Below, one piece after another: positions 53,798 through 61,954 of a stretch of DNA of 64,000 nt (positions are counted from its first letter, which is position 1; each line of letters begins with the position of its first letter). The translations under genes and the position numbers were made by a program. Source of the DNA: a bacterium (lineage in GTDB: Bacteria; Joyebacterota; Joyebacteria; Joyebacterales; Joyebacteraceae); contig JALGZK010000003.1 of the NCBI GenBank assembly GCA_025774935.1, positions 186,001 to 250,000 on the forward strand, given 5' to 3'. The notes under the pieces were generated by a model, which saw only the letters and a program-made list of their open reading frames with translations, was not told the origin of the DNA and made no database searches.

Positions 53798-55131
53798 CGG
53801 CCATCACCCCCTCCCGACGCGCTGTCCCCGAGCGACCTGAGATACCGGTCTATCCCTTCCGCCGCCCGTTTGCCTTCTGCGACGGCCTGAACGACCGTCG
53901 CGCCGCCGCTCGTGACGTCGCCGCACGCGAACACGCCCGCTCGCGAGGTCGCCATCGTCTCGGGCTCGGCGGCCACGAGTCCTCGCTCGTCCGTCTCGAC
54001 TCCTTCGTAGCGATCTGCGACTCCCTGACCGATCGCCTCGATCACCGCGTCCGCCCCGAGGCGGAACTCCGTCCCCGGGATCCTCTCCGCGTTCGACGGC
54101 ACTAGGAGTCCGGGCTCCTTCCAGCGAATCCCGATGCCTTCGTATCCGACGACCTTCCCGCCTTCGCCCGTGATAGCGACGGGGATCGTCCGCGTGTGGA
54201 ACTCGACGCCCTCCGCCTGAGCCGTCTCGATCTCCGACCGGAAGGCCGGCATCTCGTCGTGGGACTCCAGGCAGCAGAGGTCGACGCGCTCTGCTCCCAG
54301 CCGGAGCGCAGTCGTCGCCGCGTCGATCGCGACGTTCCCGCCTCCGATGACGACGACCCGTCTCCCGAGGTCCGGGCGCCCGCCGTCGGCGACCACGGCG
54401 AGGATGTCGCCCGCGACGTGTACCCCCTCGAGGTCCTCGCCGGGAAGGCCGATCGTGTAGGGCTTCCAGAGACCGACCGCGACGAGGACGGCGTCGTAGC
54501 CCGACCTGAGGAGCCGGGCGGGGTCCTCGTCTCCCCTGCCGGGAAGCACGTTCGCGCCGAGCCGCTTCGCGTACTCGAGCTCGCTCTCGGCGAACGAGCG
54601 TTCGAGCCGGAACGGCGGAACCCCGCGCGTGAGAAGGCCGCCCGGGGTCCCTGACCGCTCGAGGACGTCGACCTGGTACCCGGCCTTTCTGAGCTCCACC
54701 GCCGCCGCCAGCCCTCCGGGTCCCGAGCCGAGAACCGCTACCCTCTGGCTCCGCTCGTCCGCAACCTCCGGCAGCGGCGCGAGCGTCCCGAGTTCGACGT
54801 CACCCGCGAATCTCTGCAGGCCGGCGATGTCGATCGGCGTGTCGAGCTCCGCGCGCGTGCAGTGCTCCATGCACAGGATCTCCTGAGGACACAGTCGTCC
54901 GCAGACCCCGACGAGGAGGTTCGCCTCCCGGACCAGTCTGCTCGCCCCCAGGAAGTTCCCGAACCGGATCTTCCGGATGAAGCGCCGCGCGTCGACGCCG
55001 GCGGGGCACCCGCGGTTGCAGGGCGGGTCCTCGCACATGAGACATCGCGACGCCTCGAGCACGGCTTCGTGTGGGGCGTACGTCCTGTCGAACTCGACGA
55101 GAGCGCCGCTCCCGGCTGTCCTGTCGCTCAT
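53794..55131 (-). CDS. preT: NAD-dependent dihydropyrimidine dehydrogenase, subunit PreT
   Basis: The protein has 445 residues from the ATG at 55131 (GAGGGG six bases upstream); the open frame to 55461 is a shadow of the gene before it. The N-terminal region has the four-cysteine cluster patterns CLMCEDPPCNRGCP and CGRLCPQEILCMEHC typical of the glutamate-synthase small-subunit family. Two dinucleotide folds follow: FAD site GSGPGGLAAA near residue 130 and the NAD(P)H site GGGNVAID near 270, with GVFACGDVTSGG near the C-terminus holding FAD. It passes electrons from NADH to PreA. Its stop overlaps the preA start, and its own start overlaps the stop of the outer-membrane protein gene at 55128, again as ATGA. 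Such coupling to a surface protein gene is odd. Confidence 0.92.
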   Translation of the reverse strand: MSDRTAGSGALVEFDRTYAPHEAVLEASRCLMCEDPPCNRGCPAGVDARRFIRKIRFGNFLGASRLVREANLLVGVCGRLCPQEILCMEHCTRAELDTPIDIAGLQRFAGDVELGTLAPLPEVADERSQRVAVLGSGPGGLAAAVELRKAGYQVDVLERSGTPGGLLTRGVPPFRLERSFAESELEYAKRLGANVLPGRGDEDPARLLRSGYDAVLVAVGLWKPYTIGLPGEDLEGVHVAGDILAVVADGGRPDLGRRVVVIGGGNVAIDAATTALRLGAERVDLCCLESHDEMPAFRSEIETAQAEGVEFHTRTIPVAITGEGGKVVGYEGIGIRWKEPGLLVPSNAERIPGTEFRLGADAVIEAIGQGVADRYEGVETDERGLVAAEPETMATSRAGVFACGDVTSGGATVVQAVAEGKRAAEGIDRYLRSLGDSASGGGDGR

Positions 55132-57095
55132 CGAATACCCCTCGCGTCGAACCCGACGGCGAACTCGATTTCGTCCCGCCCTGGGCCGCCCGCCAGTCGA
55201 ATGGTGAGTCCTACCCCGGAGAAGAGCGCTGCCTGAGCGCGAATATACCACCTCGTTCCCGGCGCGTTCAAGGTCGCGAGCCCGAACTCCCCCGGAAGCC
55301 GCGGCTCGTACTTCACGACCGAGGGGGCGTCGTCGGTCTCCGCCACGGCCGTCACCCCCGCGTCGACGACCCACCGCTCTCCCAGCTCCTCGGTCACGCG
55401 CACGCCCACGGCGGAGAGCGTTCCGGTCTCGCGGCGGCCGAGAGTCTCCGAGATCCTCCACGCGGCGAGGCGGACTTCAGGTCGCCCCCGCGTTCGGAAC
55501 TCCAGTTTGGTCTTCCGGACGGACTCCTCGTCGGTCGACTCCGGGGTCCCGGTCTCGACGGTGCGTGACCGAACGCGCGTTTCGGCGGTGAGGCGTCCCA
55601 GCCTGTCGATCGAGAGCGCGGCGCCCCCACCGAGCGCGCAGGAGCGGTCCGGCAGTTCCAGATGATAGGACCGCCAGGGCCGTCCCGACACCGACCCCTC
55701 GATCCAGACGTTTGCGGTCGGGGTGGCCCGGTAGTCGACGCGCAGCCACGCGACGGCTCCGTTCGAACCCCCGCCGTACCCAGGCACCCCCGCCCCCAGC
55801 GGAGACCAGTAGTTCCGGGAGAGGTAACCGACCCCGAACGCGGCCTTCGTGCCGTCGAATCGCACGCGCGCGCACGCGACCGCCGCTCGGCCCCCGTACG
55901 AAGTGCCCGCGAGCTCCGCCCCCACCCTCCACGCCCCGCGCTCGAGCCGCGCATCCACACCGAAGACGACGAGCCCGCCGCCCGCGAACCTGAAGTGCTG
56001 TCGCTCGAAGTCCCCCGGCGCGAAGGGCGGATCGTAACCGAACCGGGCAAGGGAGCACCCGAGCTCGGACCCGCGACCAGGACGAACGGCGACCCGCCCG
56101 CCGAGGAGGATCTCCTTGAGCGCCCCGGCAGCCGTCCGTTCGCCCTCCGTCCGATGGAGGCCGGTGGAGCGGAGTGCGCTCACCCGGCCGTCATCACCTA
56201 TCGTCGCGTCGAGCCGGGTGCCGGCGCAGATCGCGATGGCTCTGACGATCGCGCGTGAGGCATCGACGATGAACCCACGGCGCGCCGCGGTCTCTCCCGC
56301 CCCGTCGTATCCGCGGACCCTGTCGCGCATCCGTGGGAACGCCGCCGCCGACGTGAATCCCCCACCTGCTGCGGCGAGGCCCTGTCCCCACCCCACCAAG
56401 AAGTCGCCGGCGCCGACCAGGAGGCGCGGCTGCCCGCGGTTCTCCCACGTGGCGAACGCGACCGTGTGATCGAGGAGCCGGGCTTCACCCGGGTCACGCT
56501 CGCACGCGAGTCCGAACGCCACCCCGGACGCGAGCTCGGCCCGGAGCCGGACGAAGCTCCCGCATCGGTCCGCGAGACTGCCGCGACTCACCTCCGGGGC
56601 GCCCGCGTCCCACGCGACGGCCGCGCGTGCCCTGATCGACCAGGAAGCGACGGCGGTGCCTGACATCGACGCGGGCCCCGCGTCCGAGGGCGCCGTCGCC
56701 CGACCGCCCGGCGGCTTGATCACGAGATACGGCCTCACCGACTCCAGGGTCCGCGCGTCGACGCCGGCCGCCGAGAGGTCCTCCAGGGCGGAGAACGCCC
56801 CGCGATCGGAGCGGTGTGCGAAGATCCGCGCCGCCGACGCCGGGTCGAGGAACGGGACGCTCAGGAGCTCCTGCAGGCTCGCCGCGTTCACGTCGACGGG
56901 GTTCGCTCTCAGGGCCGCCGCCGTCCTCAGCACCTCCTCGAGATCGAGGGCCGAGCCCGGGCCGGCGCTCTCGATGTCGCTGACACGGAACGGCTCGTCG
57001 AAGACAGACGGATCCGGGACGTCGCGGTCAGCACCCTGGGCTCCGACCGACGCCGCCCGGCCCAGCAGGAGCCAGCCGACGAGGACGAGGACCAC
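55128..57095 (-). CDS. Helix-hairpin-helix protein with predicted outer-membrane barrel
   Basis: About 655 residues. The start is not certain: GTG at 57095 gives a signal peptide (VLVLVGWLLLGRAASVGAQG), but basic residues just upstream suggest translation may begin a little earlier, within the end of the 57124 gene. Residues about 55-125 hold a ComEA-like helix-hairpin-helix pair (NPVDVNAASLQELLSVPFLD, then FSALEDLSAAGVD). The remaining 500 residues alternate short aromatic and glycine-rich strands (GWGQGLAAAGGGF, YLSRNYWSPLG, WRSYHLELPD), as in outer-membrane barrels, and end in a strand near the C-terminus. Proteins of this plan are known from FCB-group genomes without a settled function; DNA uptake, or a link to type IX secretion, are possibilities only. 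It sits between a PorV-like barrel gene and preT. Confidence 0.75.
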   Translation of the reverse strand: MVLVLVGWLLLGRAASVGAQGADRDVPDPSVFDEPFRVSDIESAGPGSALDLEEVLRTAAALRANPVDVNAASLQELLSVPFLDPASAARIFAHRSDRGAFSALEDLSAAGVDARTLESVRPYLVIKPPGGRATAPSDAGPASMSGTAVASWSIRARAAVAWDAGAPEVSRGSLADRCGSFVRLRAELASGVAFGLACERDPGEARLLDHTVAFATWENRGQPRLLVGAGDFLVGWGQGLAAAGGGFTSAAAFPRMRDRVRGYDGAGETAARRGFIVDASRAIVRAIAICAGTRLDATIGDDGRVSALRSTGLHRTEGERTAAGALKEILLGGRVAVRPGRGSELGCSLARFGYDPPFAPGDFERQHFRFAGGGLVVFGVDARLERGAWRVGAELAGTSYGGRAAVACARVRFDGTKAAFGVGYLSRNYWSPLGAGVPGYGGGSNGAVAWLRVDYRATPTANVWIEGSVSGRPWRSYHLELPDRSCALGGGAALSIDRLGRLTAETRVRSRTVETGTPESTDEESVRKTKLEFRTRGRPEVRLAAWRISETLGRRETGTLSAVGVRVTEELGERWVVDAGVTAVAETDDAPSVVKYEPRLPGEFGLATLNAPGTRWYIRAQAALFSGVGLTIRLAGGPGRDEIEFAVGFDARGIR

Positions 57096-57123
57096 GAGCG
57101 CGCCCGTTCGCGAGCGGCGACGG

Positions 57124-57975
57124 TCACCCGCCGATGGACAACGACACAAAGGAACTCGCTCCCAGCACGGGGTGCCACTGCCACGCAACGTCGACGACCG
57201 GGAGGGACGACCCGCGGCGCCTCCCGATTCCCGCTCCGAACCCGAACCGTCCGGGCTCGGTGCCGACTCCGGCACGAACCGACATCCAGGGCGACACGGC
57301 CGCCTCCACCGCGACCGTGGTAGACATCCGGAACCCAGGCTCCGAGACGAGGGCCGCCTCGATCGCCACGCCGTCGAGAGCGAGCTCGAGCGAGAACCGC
57401 GCCGATCTCGCAACGCCGGAACCGCCGAGGATGGGATCGTTCAGGTTCTCGAACGCGGCTCCGGCGACGAGTCGGCCGAGCACGCGGGCACTCGCCCCCG
57501 CGTCGACACCGACAGTCCAGAGATCTGAGAGTCCGTCGGCGCTCAGGCCGAGGACTCGGACGGCGACCCACGGCACGAGACCCGATCCGAGCCGCCGGGC
57601 GACGGAGAGACCGAGGACGCGCTCGCGGTAGATCGGGGACCCGGTGGTTTCGACGTGTGCGGAGAACGAGGACGCGCCCCGCGGGAGAGACACCCGGGCC
57701 CCGCCCCCGGAAGCCTCGCGCAGCCCGAACAGCCGCCCCCCCGATGCCGATGCGGCGAGGGAGCCTGACGACTCACTCTCTTCGGCGGCCAGGAGTCCCC
57801 CGAGCCCAGGCGGCTCGATGCCCGGATCGAGCATCGCCGCCGCCCGCGCGTCGGGCCAGCGAACCTCGAACGCCGCCTCCGCGTGGGTACTCGCGAGAGC
57901 AAGGAGGGCGAGAGATGCGAGAACGGCGACGAGGCCGGGCCCGATGATCGGGACGACACGCTTCGCACGCGACAT
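57124..57975 (-). CDS. PorV/UPF0164-like outer-membrane beta-barrel protein
   Basis: The protein has 284 residues from the ATG at 57975, which follows GAGGTG and lies two bases after the stop of the lamin-tail gene. Residues 1-34 are a signal peptide (LASTHAEA-AFE). The body shows the repeated short strands of the PorV/PorQ/UPF0164 barrel group: AGAAFENLNDPILGG, a feature also seen in PorV-type sequences as the conserved N-D-P turn, then SLELALDG, FGFGAGIGRRRG and a final FVSLSIGG strand. PorV proteins shuttle or anchor type IX substrates at the outer membrane. It is shorter than typical PorV (about 350-400), so it may be a variant. Its neighbourhood of sorting-domain proteins makes an export or anchoring role plausible. 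Confidence 0.7.
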   Translation of the reverse strand: MSRAKRVVPIIGPGLVAVLASLALLALASTHAEAAFEVRWPDARAAAMLDPGIEPPGLGGLLAAEESESSGSLAASASGGRLFGLREASGGGARVSLPRGASSFSAHVETTGSPIYRERVLGLSVARRLGSGLVPWVAVRVLGLSADGLSDLWTVGVDAGASARVLGRLVAGAAFENLNDPILGGSGVARSARFSLELALDGVAIEAALVSEPGFRMSTTVAVEAAVSPWMSVRAGVGTEPGRFGFGAGIGRRRGSSLPVVDVAWQWHPVLGASSFVSLSIGG

Positions 57976-57977
57976 CG

Positions 57978-59678
57978 TCACCTCACGATCCCCACGGCCG
58001 CCCGGGCTGTCGCGAAGACGCCCTCTCTCGCCGAGAGCGCCTCCAGTGAGAGCACGTAGAGCCCGGAGGGAAGCAGGTCGCCGTCGAGACCGCGACCGTC
58101 CCACAGGAGTTCCCCGCGTCCCGCGACCTCAGCCTGGTCGAGGAGCACCGCGCGCACGCGCCCCCTGAGGTCGAAGACCGTGAGGCGTGCCACCGCTCGC
58201 GGCACCGGCAGCTCGAAGCGGACTACGGCCCGGTCGCCTACGCCGTCGCCGTCCGGCGTCAGGGGATTCGGGGCGACCGCTAGTGTCCCCGACGACGGCA
58301 GCGACGAGAGATGGATGCTGTTCGCTCGTCCCGGGGTGCTTCCCTCCTGCGACACGGAACTGCCCCAGTTGTTCGGGTCGTCGGGCGGCATGTCCGCGCG
58401 GACGCGTTCGAGCGAGACGCCCCGCGCGCCACCCCAGCGCCTGGCGTACGCGACCCGGTCGACCCGCGTGCCGTAGGAGTCGAGCAGCACCACAGTGTCG
58501 TCGGAGCTCAGGGCCTCCCAGCCGTCCGTCTCGACGACCGGAGCGGACGAAGCGCCGTCGAGGAGCGATGCTTCCCTCGCCACTATGAGGTAGCCTCCAG
58601 GCGGCACGATGCAGAGGACGACCGTCTCCGGAACTGCGACCGCGAAGGCGTCGACGTCGTCCCCGAGCGCCCATCCCCGCACATCAACCGAGTCCCGTGT
58701 CACGTTCACGAGCTCGACCCACTCCGTACGATCGTCCTCAGGCGAGTACATGACCTCGTTCACGGCCAGGGGCCCGGCCGGGGCTCCCACGGCCAGGCTC
58801 GTGCCGGCCGTGTTGTTCTCGAGATCGGAGTCCGGGGCGTACGCGAGGCGGGCGGCCGCGAGGTGGCGGCCCGGAACCGGGGCGTCCCACGCCAGCGCGA
58901 CCTCGACGGAGTCACGGGGCGAGAGATCGGCGGTGATGAGTGCGGAGCTGGCGGGATCATCCGAGCCATTGACGAAGAGCTCGATCGAGGCACCGTGTCC
59001 CTCGGTCGAGACGAATCCGACGTTCACAACAGCACACTCGACCTCGATCGGCTCGCCCTCTTCGAAGACCTGCCGTCCGGAGTGGCGAACCGCGAGCGCG
59101 AGGTCGTGAGCGAGCGAATTGCGCACGCCCGGCGTAGGGGCGTCGCACGCGGCGAGGTCCTCCGCGTTCAGGTCGTGGTCCCAGCAGTCGGGCGCGCGAG
59201 CGAGCGACCGCCCCGAAGACACGTCCGCAGCCGGCGCTCCTTCGTAGTATTCGGGGAAGAGCGGTTCGCCCCAGCCGACGAGGTCGAGGACGGCGGCGCC
59301 GTCGGTGAGCCGGACTGCATCGGGCCCGTTCTGCAGATCGAGCGACGTGACGTAGTCCGGGGTCGGCGCGACGTCCGCCTCGCCGACCAGGTAGATCTCT
59401 CCGGGGTCGAGGTGATCCAGGTCGCCCCCGATCCACTCGATCGTCCAGTCGTCCTGATTCGCGCCGTTCCCGGTCTCGAGCGTCCAGCCGCTCATGAGGA
59501 CGACGACGTCGCCGCAGTTCACGATCTCCACGAACTCGAGCCCGGTGTCGGCCCCGTCCGGGTCGTAGAGGACCTCGTTGATGACGACCGCCGCCGACGC
59601 CGGAGAGGGGACCGCGGAGAACCAGCAGAGCGGCGCCAGGCAGACGACCACGACCGCGCCGAAGCGGACCGATCCCAT
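57978..59678 (-). CDS. Secreted double lamin-tail protein with CARDB-like and sorting domains
   Basis: The protein has 566 residues with GGGAG before the ATG at 59678. After the signal peptide (1-29) comes a lamin-tail domain (30-190, VVINEVLYDPDGADTGLEFV and GWTLETGNG). A CARDB-like Ig domain is at about 195-300 (DLALAVRHSGRQVFEEGEPI, DSDLENNTAG). A second lamin-tail domain follows (305-455, LAVNEVMYSPEDDRTEWVEL and GWALGDDVD), with a FlgD-Ig-like sorting domain at about 470-566 (APNPLTPDGDGVGD, VFDLRGRVRAVL, GLYVLSL). Lamin-tail domains in bacteria occur in secreted nucleases and surface proteins, and no nuclease motif is present here. It is the first gene of the tight group that ends with preA. 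It may be a partner of the two barrels. Confidence 0.85.
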   Translation of the reverse strand: MGSVRFGAVVVVCLAPLCWFSAVPSPASAAVVINEVLYDPDGADTGLEFVEIVNCGDVVVLMSGWTLETGNGANQDDWTIEWIGGDLDHLDPGEIYLVGEADVAPTPDYVTSLDLQNGPDAVRLTDGAAVLDLVGWGEPLFPEYYEGAPAADVSSGRSLARAPDCWDHDLNAEDLAACDAPTPGVRNSLAHDLALAVRHSGRQVFEEGEPIEVECAVVNVGFVSTEGHGASIELFVNGSDDPASSALITADLSPRDSVEVALAWDAPVPGRHLAAARLAYAPDSDLENNTAGTSLAVGAPAGPLAVNEVMYSPEDDRTEWVELVNVTRDSVDVRGWALGDDVDAFAVAVPETVVLCIVPPGGYLIVAREASLLDGASSAPVVETDGWEALSSDDTVVLLDSYGTRVDRVAYARRWGGARGVSLERVRADMPPDDPNNWGSSVSQEGSTPGRANSIHLSSLPSSGTLAVAPNPLTPDGDGVGDRAVVRFELPVPRAVARLTVFDLRGRVRAVLLDQAEVAGRGELLWDGRGLDGDLLPSGLYVLSLEALSAREGVFATARAAVGIVR

Positions 59679-59744
59679 GCGCTGACTCCCGTGGGGGGAA
59701 CGGGGGAAGGGTGCTTTCTTGGCTGGGGCGTCAGGGGGAATCTC

Positions 59745-59772
59745 GACGCCGCGAGCGTGATGTCGCGGCGTC
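59745..59772 (-). terminator. Hairpin after the VWA-protein gene
   Basis: GACGCCGCGA and TCGCGGCGTC form ten perfect pairs around an eight-base loop, seven bases after the stop at 59779. No U-run. It may only attenuate flow into the 57978-59678 gene, as no promoter is evident in the 100-base gap. Confidence 0.5.
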
Positions 59773-59778
59773 AGGGGA

Positions 59779-61944
59779 CTAGGGCAGTCCCTTCCTTCTT
59801 CTCAGGGTCCACTCGACCGAGAGGAGCCCGACGAACCCGAGGAGGAGCCACGGCGAGTTCCAGACCTCGAACTCCCGCGACGAGAGCCGTTCCTTCCAGT
59901 CGAGATGCACCGTCGAGGGCATCGCGTCGGCCGTCTCCGGGGTGACGTACGCGCCGCCCGTGTCCTCGGCGATCCTCGTGAGAAGGGACGACCGCCGCCG
60001 GACCTCCGAGTCCTCGAGACTGAATTCCTCGACGGTGAACTCCGCGGTCGCCGTGCCGGTCTCCTCGCCGCCCCTCTCCGCCGTCGCCGCGATGAGGTAG
60101 CGTCCGGGCTCCAGCGGTCCGGTCTCGCCTCGGTGGAAGTCCCCGTCCGGCTCGAGCACGACGGAGGCGACGGGCGCGGCGCCCTCTCCTCTGGCGATCG
60201 CCACGGTCACGGTCGCGTCCTGGGCGAGTCGGAAGTCCTCGCGGTAGACCTGCGCGGAGATGCGCACGGGCTCGCCCGCCGCGTAGACGTCCTTGTCCGA
60301 CGACACGACCACGCGCTCGAGCTCGCCGCGGGCGGTGAGCCAGCGGGCCGCGTTCGCGAGGAACCGGTCGTAGGCGTCGACCTCCTCGGGACCCGCCATC
60401 TTCCACCGCCAGAGTCCTTCCGCGAGAACCGCCATCGTGCTTCCGGCTCCCGCGCGTCCGACCACGACAACGGGCAGTTCCTCACCGCCCGGCGGGCTCG
60501 CGGTCACGAGCGTCCGCGCGTCGGGCTTAGCCGCCCACCGCAGCGCGGTTGCGGTCCAGACCGGCGGGAGCGAACGCCACATCTCCGCGTTCGCGAACCG
60601 GTCGCCGACGAACCTCGTCGTCGGGTCGGTCTCCCCGACCGCGGTCAGCGCGACCCTCGCCTCGCGTGCGGAGGCGCTGCCGGCAACGAGAACGACCGGG
60701 GCGATCGACGCGAGATCGTCTGAGGAGGCCCGTCCCGGAACACCGACGAGCAGGAGTCCTCCTCCCCTGTCCCTGACGAAGTCCGCCAACCAGTCCGACG
60801 GTATCGGCGGGGTGGCCCAGTCGGCTTCGACGAGGACGATGAGGTCGTAGGAGAAGAGACCCTCCCGGGAGCCCGGGAGCGGCCGGCCACGGGACGTCGG
60901 CGCTCCTTCCTTGAGAGCGACGGCGGTCACCTCCACGTTCTGATCCGCCTCGAACTCGCGCCTGACGAACGCGAAGTCCGAGCTGGGGCGCGGCGCTACG
61001 ACGAGCGCACGGATCTTCCCCTTGAACACGTTCGTCGCTACGATGCGCACATTGTTCGCGGTGGTGAGCTCTCCGTGCGCCGGCGGCACCGAGATCGAGT
61101 AGCGGTGGATCCCCGGCGTGGCGGGGATCACCCTGAACGTGACCTCCGTCTCCTCGCCGGAGCCGGAGAGGCGGACCGGCACCGACTCGAGAAGCACGCC
61201 CTCTTCGGACAGCTCGACCGTGGTCTCCGAGTCCCCGTACCCGGCGCTCGAGATCCTCACCTCGATCGGGAGCACCTCCCCCGCATAGGAGATCCTGTTG
61301 GTGATGGCTTCTCGGACCGCGATGTCCGTCCTCGGTTCGGCGCTTCCCACACCGAGGACGAAGACGGGGACGCCGAGTTCGACCGATGCCTCGTACGGGC
61401 TCCCGCCCCGGTTGTTCGCTCCGTCGGTCGCGAGCACGACGGCACCGAGGTTCTCGCCCGCAAGCTCGCGCTCGAGCGCGTCGAACGCCTCGCCGATGTC
61501 GGTCGACTCGCCGTCGAGCGGGAGCGTGCCGGGGATCCTCTTCCTTTCGGTCTCGAGCGGCTCCACTCCCGGCGAGAAGACGAACGCGCGCACGTCGGCG
61601 TCGCGTCCGATACGCGGGAGGACGAGCTCGTTCGCGAGCGTCAGCGCCTCGTCACCGCGGCGAGCGCCACCCGTTCCGTCCCCGATCGCCATGCTCCGCG
61701 ACCCGTCGACGAGCACGGCGATGACCGGGCGCTGTGCGATGACCCTCGTCAGCGCAATGACCGGCTCGATGAGCGCGAGGAAGAGGAGCACGAGCGCCGC
61801 CGAGCGGAGCGCGGCGAGAAGGAGCCTGAGACCGCGCCCGACGGTCGGCGGGACGCGGCGGTAGAACCACGCGACCGAGACGACCGCGGCCGCTAGCAGA
61901 ACGAGGAACACCCATCCGTATGGCTGGTTGATGAAGACGGTCAA
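59779..61944 (-). CDS. Membrane-anchored von Willebrand factor A domain protein
   Basis: The protein has 721 residues with a TTG start at 61944, supported by AGAGGA six bases upstream and a ten-base gap after the debranching-enzyme gene. Membrane segments are at about 9-28 and 42-66, with a third near 697-712 before the basic C-terminus RRRKGLP. Between them lie a VWA domain (75-215) with an intact metal site (DGSRS at 80-84, ESTDIG, and ATDGANN), Ig-like strands (215-310), and a class I glutamine-amidotransferase-like fold (330-520, LIVLVEADW, FVRDRGGGLLLVG) without a visible catalytic cysteine. The C-terminal part is again Ig-like. This plan matches a widespread family often paired with MoxR/Bat-type systems; its substrate is unknown. 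Confidence 0.85.
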   Translation of the reverse strand: MTVFINQPYGWVFLVLLAAAVVSVAWFYRRVPPTVGRGLRLLLAALRSAALVLLFLALIEPVIALTRVIAQRPVIAVLVDGSRSMAIGDGTGGARRGDEALTLANELVLPRIGRDADVRAFVFSPGVEPLETERKRIPGTLPLDGESTDIGEAFDALERELAGENLGAVVLATDGANNRGGSPYEASVELGVPVFVLGVGSAEPRTDIAVREAITNRISYAGEVLPIEVRISSAGYGDSETTVELSEEGVLLESVPVRLSGSGEETEVTFRVIPATPGIHRYSISVPPAHGELTTANNVRIVATNVFKGKIRALVVAPRPSSDFAFVRREFEADQNVEVTAVALKEGAPTSRGRPLPGSREGLFSYDLIVLVEADWATPPIPSDWLADFVRDRGGGLLLVGVPGRASSDDLASIAPVVLVAGSASAREARVALTAVGETDPTTRFVGDRFANAEMWRSLPPVWTATALRWAAKPDARTLVTASPPGGEELPVVVVGRAGAGSTMAVLAEGLWRWKMAGPEEVDAYDRFLANAARWLTARGELERVVVSSDKDVYAAGEPVRISAQVYREDFRLAQDATVTVAIARGEGAAPVASVVLEPDGDFHRGETGPLEPGRYLIAATAERGGEETGTATAEFTVEEFSLEDSEVRRRSSLLTRIAEDTGGAYVTPETADAMPSTVHLDWKERLSSREFEVWNSPWLLLGFVGLLSVEWTLRRRKGLP

Positions 61945-61954
61945 CGCTGGTCCT

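Noticed and set aside
53807-53807. Alternative ATG just before preA in another frame
   Set aside because: It opens a frame that shadows preA and has no protein resemblance; the coupled ATGA start at 53797 gives full-length PreA.
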